Below, piece by piece: positions 25,485 to 35,559 of a DNA stretch of 49,460 bases. The notes under the pieces are model-generated. The model saw only the letters and a program-made list of their open reading frames with translations, was not told where the DNA came from and did not search any database. The DNA comes from Lophium mytilinum. Lineage: Eukaryota; Ascomycota; Dothideomycetes; Mytilinidiales; Mytilinidiaceae. How positions within the stretch are numbered: position 1 is the stretch's first letter; each line of letters begins with the position of its first letter. Position numbers and translations under genes: made by a program. The DNA lies in the NCBI GenBank assembly GCA_010093605.1, contig MU004187.1, forward strand, positions 1,602,343 to 1,651,802, read 5' to 3'.

Positions 25485-25780
25485 TCTATAATTATAGATT
25501 ATAGTATAGTATATACTAGACTTCCGCTAAGTATACTAAGGTTATAAGGCTACTAATATAATAGGTAAACGCTTACTAATATTTAAATTCTATAACCTTA
25601 TAATTAGTCCCTCTATTATAATTAGTTCTTCTATATACTTACTATAACTCCGCAGCCTTACTATTATAATTAGCCTTTCTATTTCTACCTCTTTCTATAT
25701 ACTTACTATAGCTTTATAGCCTTATAGTTTATATAGTTTCTATTTAGAGAAGAGGTTTCTTTCTTAAAAGGGGGGGGTAG
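25485..25780 (+). other. Element 2 3' untranslated part and polypurine tract
   Basis: Remainder of Element 2 right of the nested insertion. It contains pyrimidine-rich degenerate repeats (ctttctat, cttactat) and ends with a polypurine tract at about 25765-25780 (aaaag followed by eight G and tag) directly against the 3' LTR. Confidence 0.7.
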
Positions 25781-25985
25781 TATAATAGATCTAGGCCTCT
25801 TTTCTAGCTATAAACCTAGCACGTGCCTAATAGTTATATACTTACTAGGAATATTATTATTCTACTACTAGCGTATTTCTCTAGATAGATTATAAGTAGC
25901 CTTATACTCTAGCTTCTTATAGTACGTCTTATAATATAATTCTACTTTTTATTTAATACGCCTCTATACCTTACTACCTATAATA
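25781..25985 (+). repeat. Element 2 3' LTR
   Basis: 205-bp direct repeat of 9395-9599, followed by the duplication taatt at 25986-25990. All differences from the 5' copy are C/T or A/G. Confidence 0.92.
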
Positions 25986-27137
25986 TAATTAGATTAGAAC
26001 TAAGTACTATTATATCTAGTAAGATATTAGTTGCGTTAAGAGGCTTTTATCTAAACGCGTATTTAATAGCTAAATTATCTAGTAGAATATAGGTACTATA
26101 TAGTAGTTAATTAGTCTCCTAAATATCTAAGTATTACCCTATTATCTTTCTTATCTACTTCTAACCTACCTCTACTAATTTTAAGCTATACTTAAGAGTT
26201 AGCCTTATAGCATACTATAATAGGTAAACCTAAGTATTACTAACCTATATATATTCTAGAGGCGTAGCCTATAAAATATAACTATATAATTCTACTACTT
26301 CTAGAAAGGCTAAATCTATAAGAAGAAGCACGCTAATTTAGTTATTAGAGCGCAAGCTATAAAAGATAGAGAAAGAGTAGAAACTACTAAGTAGAGCCTC
26401 TAGAAAGCGCTATCTAAAGTAGTAGAAAGCTATAAAAGAGAGAGATATATAGGCTAGTTAAATATAAACTATAGTTAGCCTAGCGCTAGTAGAAGTAAGT
26501 AAGTAGATAAAAAGTATAATAAATATATAGGTAGGTAATACTAGTCTTTCTAGGTAGATTAAAGTAGGTATTCTCTATATAGAGGCGGTATACGCGCTAG
26601 TAGAAAAGCTAGAGAGTAAGAGTACTTATTTAGTAAGAAAGAAAGTAGGTAAGTAAGCTATTCTATAGTATAAGCTAAATTAGTAATACTTATAAAAAGA
26701 GTAGATAGTAAGAAGATATATAAATTAGTACTACTACCTACTAGCTTATAGGGCGCAACTTTAGTAGATAATAAGCTACTATTAAAGGTAGAAAGGCGCG
26801 TAGTAGCTTAGGTAATAATAAGTAGTATAGTACCTTTTTAGATAGCTATAGCTAACTTTTCTTTCTATTTTAAAAACCTTAATCTATTAGCTACTAATCT
26901 AGTAGAGCTTATAATGCTAACTTAAATAATAGAGAGGGGCATCTATATATAGAAATTAGCCTTCCTCCCTATATTAATTAATCTAGGTAAGTAGAAGGTA
27001 ATATTAGGTAGAAGTTATTACTAATCTATTAAGTATTACTAAAAGCTAATAGGTATAGATAAATATTAAGGTAGAGGCTAATTATTACTAATTATTAAAT
27101 AGTAGAGTTTTTTAAGCTATATAACTCTTTACTAAGG
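25986..27137 (+). pseudogene. Unidentified coding relic, segment 3 of 3
   Basis: Continues the frame of 1-915 and 9192-9394 in phase from 25991 up to the start of LINE copy A. In this frame the middle part (about 26290-26700) is rich in Arg, Lys, Glu and would-be Gln/Arg codons, suggesting a charged, possibly coiled-coil region. The rest is mixed. An alternative frame near 26760-27020 can be read as a retropepsin-like stretch (V-D-N … I-L-G-R), but the frame shared with the other segments is equally open, so I do not rely on it. No named family; the 3' end of the frame is cut by the LINE. Confidence 0.5.
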
Positions 27138-27241
27138 ATATAATGTAATTAAATTTGCAGCACCTTAGAAATACAACCTAAGAAGGGCCCCTAGGGGCTA
27201 CTTAAGGCCCTATAAATATTTACACGCAGTATTAGAGCTCT

Positions 27242-28712
27242 ATAAGCTATGCTGGCGGTATTATAGTAGAATTATATATCGCAACCCCTATTGTGCAGCA
27301 TTATTAATAATAATAATAATAATAACACTACTACTAATAACACTAATAACAACCCTAAAACTAAACCTACTAACTAAAGACTAAGTAGAATATTTACGCT
27401 AATGTCTAAGCGCTTATTAAAGAAGCCTATAGTATATAGAACTCTCTATAGAATAAGCCTATATTCTCTAACCCTAAGATAAATAACGCCCTTAAGCACC
27501 TCTAGAACTTCGCCGGGCGTATACTAGCTAGCCTCTTAGGTACTGCGGAGGACCTATAATAAACGCCATAGAGAAAGACAATAAAGATAATAGAGGAAAT
27601 ATAGAAGGGCGTATAGGCGCTATTTATATAAGGAATAACCTACGCAGCGGTAATAGCAGCAGGAAGAAATAGTAAGACTGCAGAAAATAGGGAGTATATA
27701 ATATAGACTATCTATAAAATTACTATATATATTAAGGATAAGAAGAAACGCGCCGCAATAAATAAGAACTTAAACGCAACTATTACCTATAAGCTCTAAG
27801 CGGTAGAAGAGCCTAATATAATAAAGATCTACGGCGTTAGAAAGCTCTAGAGCGGAGACGTAAAGGCCTACATGCTAGACGTAACTACTAAGGAAGCCCT
27901 ATTAAAAAAGAAGAAATAGATAAAGGTTCTAGATAAAATAGTATAAATTTAACTACCTAAGGTCCTTCTAGAGGTGTACGGAGTACCTAAAGAGACGGAC
28001 CTAGAGGACCTAATACTATAAAGCAGTATTATATAAGATAATAAGGTACTATACCTAGGCCTAGCTATATATAAGATTATATGGAAGCACCTAAATTAGA
28101 TCTAGGCTATTAGAAATAACCCTAAACAGCGCGCCTTATTAGCTATAGTTACTATAGGTACGGAGGTAATAGTAAATAAGATTATAGATAGCGGGCTAGC
28201 ATAGAATAGATATATACTAGAGGCTATAAAGTATAAGGTAGGCTTTATAGCTATTTAATACTTCTAATACTAGGGCTATAGGCACGTTACTAGATACTAT
28301 AAGAAGGAGGCGGTATACGCAGCGTGCGCAGGAGCTTATAATATAAGATAATGCACGGAGAAAAGTATTAGAAAGTGCGCTAACTATAAGAGAAGCTATC
28401 TATTATACAGTGCAGCGTGCACTATAAAAAAGAATACTTAACTAAAAGCTAATATAAAGAGGTAGGCAGTACTAACCCACTATAGGGCTAATAATAGCCC
28501 TAATAATAACACTAATAATACGCCGGGCATAGTAATATTCTAATCTATAATAGAATTATAAGCTCTTAACGCGGTAAGTAGAAAGAGAAAGGCTACTAAG
28601 AATAGTAATACACTAGATAGCAGCACCCTAAGAAGAGTAGAATGCCCCTCTATATCCGCTATATTTACCGCGTATAAGAACCTAAAATAACTAAAGATAA
28701 ATAGAGTACTAT
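27242..28712 (+). pseudogene. LINE copy A ORF1 (gag-like, three zinc knuckles)
   Basis: ORF1 of Tad-type LINEs encodes an RNA-binding gag-like protein. The frame (phase 2) runs from about 27242, through a former poly-Gln tract (27306-27326), to the gap. At 28259-28423 three consecutive cysteine-histidine knuckles are visible: G-Y-R-H-V-T-R-Y-Y, then Y-A-A-C-A-G-A-Y-N-I-R-x-C, then K-C-A-N-Y-K-R-S-Y with a terminal C. These match the C-x2-C…CAGxHxTRxC…KCxNC series of fungal LINE ORF1 proteins, with several Cys/His turned to Tyr. Stops are TAG/TAA only. A tempting ATG at 27402 is out of phase and is not the start; the original start is not identifiable. Confidence 0.82.
27303..27326 (+). repeat. 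(TAA)n tract derived from CAA codons
   Basis: Seven consecutive taa triplets in the ORF1 phase, followed by cac tac tac taa taa cac taa taa caa. Surviving caa and cac codons show that the array was a Gln/His-rich coding tract, converted to TAA by RIP rather than being an original (TAA)n microsatellite. Confidence 0.75.
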
Positions 28713-28722
28713 NNNNNNNNNN
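28713..28722. other. Assembly gap (10 N)
   Basis: Ten N bases. LINE copy A is on the left; the sequence on the right is unrelated to LINE copy B at that point, so the missing sequence includes at least the rest of the LINE. The run length may be a placeholder. Confidence 0.98.
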
Positions 28723-29264
28723 CTACTTTAAACTTTACCTTCTATCTAGCCTTTTAATTCTAATTCTTATCTACTATTCTTACCTATCTTTCCTCTCTTA
28801 TCCTTCTTCTTCTCTATCTCTCTCTTTTCTCTCTCTCTTCTTCTTCTCCTTTCTTTCTTATACGCTAACTTTCTTCTCTACGCCTTAGGCTTATCTATAC
28901 TTACTATATTTCTAGTACTACTTTATAAGTACTTCTTTAATAGATATTATACCTATTTAAAAGTATAACTAAGAGTAGCTACTTCTATTACTAGCGTGTA
29001 TAGATTTATATATCTTCTACTATAGTTACCTTATTTTTTAATATGCGTAATTTTAAGGTTAATTATACTATAAGTAGCGTCTACTATTATAACTTTATAG
29101 GTAAGTAACTATTTTACTTATTACTTACTATTACTATTTATCTAATATTATTAGCCTTCTATCTACCCTTACCCGCATTACTATATAATACTATTCTATC
29201 TACTAACTCTACCCCCTTCTATCTACCTTTCTTATACTCTAACTTCTTATTTTATTTATTTAAT
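28723..29264 (+). promoter_or_regulatory. 5' flank of the SNF2-like relic with CT-rich tract
   Basis: Non-coding sequence between the gap and the inferred start of the helicase relic. It holds a long pyrimidine-rich tract at about 28794-28862 (ctt, tct and ctctct runs). Such CT tracts are common upstream of transcription starts in filamentous fungi, so this may be the old promoter. No gene is seen. Confidence 0.4.
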
Positions 29265-31836
29265 ATAGCTAAAGAATTAGGTTAATATACTAGTTACTAA
29301 TAACGCCTCCCTAATAATTAAAATAATAAGGAGTTTAACCTAAATAAATAGTTATTAAGTATAGACTCTAGTTAAGTAGACTATAATAGTAATTTAGAGC
29401 TAGATAAGCTAGATAACTACTATAGCTACTAGCCTTCCTATAGTAGCTGCTAACGCTCTAGACCTACTTAGAGAAAGGCTATAATACTTTTAGTAAACCT
29501 ACTATATAATATATCTATATAGAGTAAGGCGGTATCTAATTTTACTAAGAATTTTAAAAGCTACTTAAGTTAAATAAATATTATAGCTAGCTTAGGTCTA
29601 GCTTCTAAGATATAGCGCTAGATAGAAGCTAACTTATTTATATTAATAGAGAACTCTAAAGCGTATCTATAGATAAAATATCTCTTATAACTAGGCTAAA
29701 ATAACTATAATAAAAATAATGCCTACTTAAATACTTAGTCTAAAATATATATACTTTTTATAAATATATAGAGTTATATATTTAAAAAGTCTTTTATATT
29801 AGCTAAGTAGAAGTAAGTATATTAGATATTAATCTAGTATAAAGTCTATAAGAAATATAAGATGCAGGGTAGTATTATTAAAAGTAATAAGAAGTAGAAG
29901 TAGTTTAAATTAGCTTTATCCGCGAAGTTAGTTATATTAGTAGGCCTTAGCTCTCTAATAAAATCCCTAGATATTACTACCTAAAATACCCTATTTAAGC
30001 TCTAGCTATTATACGCAGTTCTTACTATAATATACTAGCTACTATAGTAGAAAAGTACTAGACGCCTTTTTACTCTCTATCTTATAAGATCTAGTAGTAA
30101 AGGCCTAGAGCTAAAAAACTATAGCTTTATAAAGTTTCTAGAAGCTATTAATAGAACTTTTATAGACTTTAACCCTCTAGAGTATATTATTATAGTTAAT
30201 AGAACCTAGAAGTTAATAGAGAATAACTTCTATCTAACTACGCTATTAGAGGAAATAAAGAGTATATTTAAAGAAATAGTACTTAGTTTTATAATAAAGA
30301 GCCTTAATATTAGAAAGGTAATATCTAAACTTAAGACTAGATATATATTAATTATTATTAATTATTAAATATTACTACTAACTAATATATAGCTAGGTCT
30401 ATACTTTCTTAAGTTTCCGCCCCCTAGTATCTACCCGGTTAAGAAACGCCCCTACTATAGTAAGCCTAAGGCTACTATAGCTAAGGGTCTATCTAAACCT
30501 ACCGCCGCTAATACTCTAGATAAAATAATTATTAACTTAACTATAAGTCTAGACATATATATAGCTAATATAAATAGAGTTAATTTTACTATAAAGTAGA
30601 ATAAAGAAAAGAAGTAGAAATAGCTAGTAGATATAGTAAAAGAAGAGAAAGAAAAAAAGAAGAAAGAGCTAGTAGAAATAGTAAAAGTAGAGAGAGAAAA
30701 GAAAGAGAAAGAGAAGAAGAAGAAAGAGTTAGTAGAGAAAGAGCTAGCGGAGAAAGCGCTAGTAGAGAAAGCGCTAGCAGAAATAGTAAAAGTAGAAAAA
30801 GAAAAAAAGAAGAAAGAAATAAAGAAGAAAGAGATAAAGAAGAGAGAGCTAGTAAATATAGCAATAGTAGAGAAGGCTAAGAAGTAGATAGAATAAAAGA
30901 AGAGAGAGCTAGCTAAGACTATAACTAAAGAGAAAGTAAAGAGGTAGAAATAGCTAGAAGAGATAGTAGAGTAAAAGAAATAAAGAAAGTAGAAACTACT
31001 AGTAGAGAAGAAGGTATAGAAGCTATAAATAGAGAAGAAAGTATAACTAATCTAATAGATACTTAATATTATCTAGCTATATACTAAATTAATATATAAT
31101 TCTATTTAGCCTAGTATTATCTATAATAAGGTTATATAGTAGCTTAGAGCGCTTAGACTTAAAACTACTTAGTACTTAACTATTTAAAAATAACTTTATA
31201 CGCTTATAGTTACTATAAAGAGCGGCTAAACTATCTCTAGTAATACTTAAGTTATAGAGGATATAGTAATTAGTAGTATTAATATTATAGCTATACTTAA
31301 ATTTAATATATATAGTCTTAGTAAAACTAAACTCTCTATAGATATAAATAAGATAATTATAGCTAATATAGAGAAGGTAGATACTATTAATATTACTACT
31401 ATAATAGCTTTAATATTAAGCTCTATAAAAAATATCTTAGTAGTAGCATTTAAAAAGGTACTATAGTTTTTTAGTTTACCTCTAATATATAGGAATTTTT
31501 CTAGTAATATAACCTTTAAGCTACTAGAAATAACTACTAACCTAAAGATATATATAGCTCTATACTAGGTAGCTAGAATATATAGTATTATCTAAGATCT
31601 TACTAGTAGGGCGCGTAGGCTAATTTTTATAGATCTCTCTAGAATAGGAAAAACTCTATAAATATTAATAGTATTTACTACTTATACTAGAGAGGCTAGT
31701 ATTAATACTCTATATTCTAGTAGTATTAAAGGCTATATTATTTAGCTTACTAAGAAGAGTCTACTAAATTAGACCTATAAGGAGGTAAAATACTAGCTAA
31801 ATATTAAATATAAAAATAAGAATTTTAAGGTCTCTA
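29265..31836 (+). pseudogene. SNF2-like helicase relic, 5' part
   Basis: One frame (phase 0) is open from about 29265 to 31836 apart from TAG/TAA codons. A likely start is ATA at 29265 (ATG hit by RIP), followed by A-K-E-L-G. Residues 450-600 (about 30603-31040) form a Lys/Glu-rich segment with E-L-V-E repeats, a probable coiled coil; an antisense open frame at 30589-30864 is its shadow. An ATP-binding Walker A / helicase motif I reads D-L-S-R-I-G-K-T at 31632-31655, which fits the D-P-P-G-x-G-K-T seen in fungal SNF2-like ATPases after RIP. L-T-K-K-S-L-L-N and Y-K-E-V-K-Y follow. The frame is broken by Element 4 and continues in phase at 40391. It is a dead host or passenger gene; the exact subfamily is unclear. 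Confidence 0.6.
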
Positions 31837-32027
31837 TATTATAGCTATATAATTGCGTATAATACGTAACTAGAGGTTATATAATAGAGGCTCTATAGAA
31901 CGGGTAAATATTGCTCCGCCCCTTAGGTTATTATAATATCTAATCTAGGAACCTCTTTCTCTCTTATATTTATCTTTTATTAATATTAATACTATTTAAT
32001 CTAACGTTTTAACCTTAAGCCCTAACA
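31837..32027 (+). repeat. Element 4 5' LTR
   Basis: 191-bp direct repeat of 40195-40385. It starts tattatagctatat and ends cctaaca, keeping an unmutated CA end. The duplication ctcta precedes it. Confidence 0.92.
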
Positions 32028-32770
32028 TAAGATAAATACCCTTCTAGCTTCCGGGAGCAACGGAAGTAACCCCTAGAAAATTTTCCGTAATAGAGTACGC
32101 TCTTATAATAAGCTATAGTATAGAATACTTATACCTCTATATAGTAACTATTAGTAGAGTTGCGGACCCCTAATAAAGACTATACTAATATAGTATACTA
32201 TTAGTAGCGCCGCGGGCCCCTAATAAAGTAATCTAACTATTATATATAAAGTTAGATAATAGACCTTATAACTATAGTAGTGCTTATAAGCCCCTATAAT
32301 AGAGGGGTAGTAATAGCACTCTAGAAAGTCCTTACTAATTCTTATTAATTACTTTAATAGCTCTATAACTTCTTTTTCTATTTACTATTACTATATAGAG
32401 ACTAACGCCCGGAAAGCTTAGTATAGATAATAGCGTATGCGCGCGCCTAGTATTACTAATTAATTACTATTACTATATAGAGACTAACGCCCGGAAAGCT
32501 TAGTATTAATAATAGCTAACCTACGCGTATACTTAGTATTATAGAATAAATATCTATAGACTACCTATTTTCTATATACTACCTATTTTCTATATACTAT
32601 CTATTTTCTATATACTACCCGTTTTATAAATAGACTACCTAATATTATTATTTACTATAATTCTCTAGGTAGTCCCGCTACTAAGCGTAACTAGCGCTTC
32701 TTTTAAACCTTCTAGGCGCCGGCGTATATAGTAAATAATCTAAATTTAATAGGCCCTTATATATAAATTT
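32028..32770 (+). other. Element 4 leader with candidate primer-binding site and repeats
   Basis: Untranslated leader. The first bases, taagataaataccc then ttctagcttccggg (32028-32055), share acccttctagctt with the equivalent place in Element 1 and may be the primer-binding region. Further on are a duplicated 37-bp-class block (actattactatatagagacta… at about 32382-32420 and 32466-32505, both with acgcccggaaagctta) and four short repeats of ctattttctatatacta at 32565-32625. No gene is seen. Confidence 0.55.
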
Positions 32771-35520
32771 AATACCTTATCCCTTTAAGTTTTCTTTCTT
32801 CTATACTAACTTTTTTCTACCTCCTTATATAGCTAACCCTAATTACTATACTTTTAACCGCGCTAAAGCTCTATAGTTTAGTAACTCTGTCTCTAGTAGA
32901 CGCTCTACTACTAGACGCCTATTTAGTAACGCTAATAGTATTTCTATTAACCCCCGCCGTATTATATTATATTAAGAGGGCGCCCTAAACTTATAGCACC
33001 TTCTTATAGAAGATAATAATAATAATATAATATAGATTAATTATAGATTATAGCCTTCTTTTATTTAGCTAGTAAACCTGCCCTTCTAAGGCGCAACTTA
33101 GTCTTAGTTATAGATACTAGCTGCCACTTCTTAACTAGCTCTATCTATTAGACTAGTCCCTCTAGTAATACCTATAAAACTATAATATTATTAGACTAAG
33201 TTTAGTACTATAGGCAAGCCTCTACTAATTACTCTAGCTCCTCTAACTATAGAGGAAACTATACTTCCGCTTTTCCGCGTTAGTAGCTATATACTAGGTA
33301 ACTTTAATTTACCTAACGTTAATAATATAATTACCGCTCTTAATAATATAGCTGCCGCCTATAATAAGAACTTCTTATCTAACTTTAACTCCGCTAATAA
33401 ATATAACTATTAAGAGGAAGAACGTTAGTTTAGTAATAATATAGATAATAAAGTTAATAAGCTTTAGATAGTATATTAAGACATTACTATTAATACTTCT
33501 AATACTATAGTATACTATAATACTATCCCTAAAACTAAATAGTCCCGCAATACTAAATATCTAAGAATACTACCTATTTATAGTATTTTCTCCCCTAATA
33601 TATCTCTATTATAATACTAATCTACCCGCGTTAAATCTATTACTAGACTTAATACTTCTAACCTAGCCTAGTAAGCAGCGGGCATAGAATAGAGTAATAG
33701 GTACCGCACTATAATACACGCAGAGAATTATTAGCAGTTGCGTTTTATAATTATATAGCGCGTAAATAGCTCTATCTTTAAGATGCGCTATAGAGACGGC
33801 GTTTACTAGTAATATAAACTATAAGTTCTATAGAACCTTATTAAAGACGTCTAACTTATACTAGAATAGTAGTAGAACCGCGTTATACTAGCTTACTAAG
33901 ATAGTAATAACTATAAGTATAAAATAAATATTACAGTATAGAAATAAGACACTGCTAATATAACTATTAAGAAACTAAATAAAAAGTATTTACTTACTAA
34001 TAGTAAACTTAATAAGCTCTAGATGCAAGTCTATACCCTTAACTATAAGCTTAAGGCTAAATAAATAGAGTTAGCCCGCATACGTCGCCTATATAATAAG
34101 AAGCACGCTAACTTCTAAGCCTAAACCCGTAAGCTTAATAACCTTAAAGCTAGATATTAATAGGCCTTAATATAAATTACCTAGCTTAAAGCTTAAGTCT
34201 AGTAGAATATATAAATAGAATAACCTAATAATCTATATATAGATAAATATACTACTAATTATAACTCTACTAATAATACCTCTCTACCGCTACTAGTAGG
34301 ACTATATACTCTTAACCTAGATAAGTTCTAGTATAACTGCGTTCTAGGATAATACTTTACTACTACTAGAGGTAGAGGTAGAGGTAGAGGTAGAGATAAT
34401 CTAAACCTAAGCTAACCGGGCAGTTTTACTTAGCTATAGGCCTACGGACCCGTCTATCCTTAATTTAGATAAGGCCCTTAACCTAAGTATACCTACTTAT
34501 AGAACTTTAAATTAGGAGCTTTAGTATATATAGCCTAGAAGAACTATCTAATCTACTTAGTCTAAGTAGACTAGTAGACCTATTCTATAGCTATAACTTA
34601 AATCTAACTTACTATTAGCTACTATAAGGGGCGTGCATATAAGGTTATAAAAGACTATAGTCTTCTTATATCTACTAACCTATATTAATCTCTTAAGGAA
34701 CTTATCTAAGATCTAGACGCTATATTCTAGAAGAGTAATACTATCTATTATAACTACCTTCTTAACTAGCTTAATAGTAAGGGTATAAAATAGTAATATA
34801 ATAAAAAAACGTTAGACTTTTTATAACGCCTTAATATTATTCTTAACAGGCTAAAGTACGGTAAAATTAATAACGGCCTTATAACTTAATACTATTACCT
34901 TAAGAAAATACTATGCACTAATCTTGCTAAATATATTAACTTTAGTTTATTAACCTAGCACTAGATAAAAGATAATATTCTATATAAGGACTATTATTAT
35001 ATTTAACGCGAAAAATAAGCCTATAAAGAGCTCCTTACTATATAGATCTTAGTACGCTAATTAAATAATATATATATATAGAATAGCTATTATAATATAA
35101 ACTATATTTAATATAAGTAGTTTATTACTAAGACTAATAACTATATTATAGTTAAGAAGACTACTATAGTTCTATTACTAAGCGTCCTACTATATATTTA
35201 TCTACACCTTAGTAAGAAAGAACGCTGCTTTAGCTGCTTTAAGAAGAACTACTATGCTGGCGACCCTAAATGCGCTATAGCTAGAAAGACTATAATAGAG
35301 GCTTAGCGTAATAAGCGCCTTGCCGCCGCTAGCATTAATAGTCTAGAACTTAACGCCTTTAACTATAGTAGTAACTAAGAGTATTAGTATAAGTATAAAT
35401 ATAAGGATAAATAGAAATAAGATAATAAAGAAGTTTATTCTAATAGTTTAGAAAATACTTAATCTCTAATAAAAGTTATTATTAGAGATAGTTAGAAGAC
35501 ACGCTAGCTTAAGCTCTTGC
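32770..35520 (+). pseudogene. Element 4 gag relic with RG tract and zinc knuckle
   Basis: Gag of the chromovirus in phase 0, with TAG/TAA stops. Two landmarks: an Arg-Gly run (R-G-R-G-R-G-R-G-R-D) at 34368-34397, and a zinc knuckle at 35226-35273 reading C-F-S-C-F-K-K-N-Y-Y-A-G-D-P-K-C. In the knuckle the Cys residues survive but the His is Tyr (CAC to TAC). The final spacing, with six residues before the last Cys, is the same as in Element 2. The start codon is not identifiable; the 5' boundary is approximate. Confidence 0.75.
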
Positions 35521-35559
35521 ATATATCTAAGAGCTTAAGCTACCCCCTCTAGAACCCCC

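Larger units (their letters stand above)
9395..25985 (+). mobile_element. Element 2: Ty3/gypsy LTR retrotransposon, split by Element 3
   Basis: LTRs at 9395-9599 and 25781-25985 are each 205 bp, colinear, and differ at about 12 sites, all transitions. The 5-bp duplication taatt lies at 9390-9394 and 25986-25990. The element spans 16.6 kb because Element 3 (8157 bp plus a 5-bp duplication) sits in its 3' part; without it the element is about 8.4 kb. Order on the plus strand: leader with tandem repeats, gag with zinc knuckle, protease, RT, RNase H, integrase, chromodomain-like tail, 3' untranslated part, polypurine tract. RIP stops occur throughout; the copy is inactive. Confidence 0.92.
27138..28712 (+). 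mobile_element. LINE copy A (Tad-like non-LTR retrotransposon), cut by gap
   Basis: Begins at atataatgtaattaaattt and matches LINE copy B (41821 onward) base for base apart from transitions. It holds a short 5' untranslated part and ORF1, and ends at the N run at 28713 exactly where copy B would proceed toward ORF2. Because of the gap, ORF2 and the 3' end cannot be seen. Copy A retains more CpA/TpG than copy B (for example gcagcattatt and gtgcagcgtgcac), so RIP is lighter here. Confidence 0.88.

Noticed and set aside
26760-27020. Retropepsin-like reading (V-D-N … I-L-G-R) in the unidentified relic
   Set aside because: It is in a different phase from the frame shared by the three relic segments, which is equally open. 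The match is short and AT-driven, so I kept the relic unnamed.
27402-27404. ATG as start of LINE ORF1
   Set aside because: It is out of phase with the zinc-knuckle frame, which is open further upstream including the former poly-Gln tract.
30589-30864. 91-residue Leu/Ser-rich open frame on the minus strand that looks like a membrane protein
   Set aside because: It is the reverse complement of the Lys/Glu-rich coiled-coil codons of the SNF2-like relic; CTT/CTC/TCT codons simply mirror AAG/GAG/AGA.
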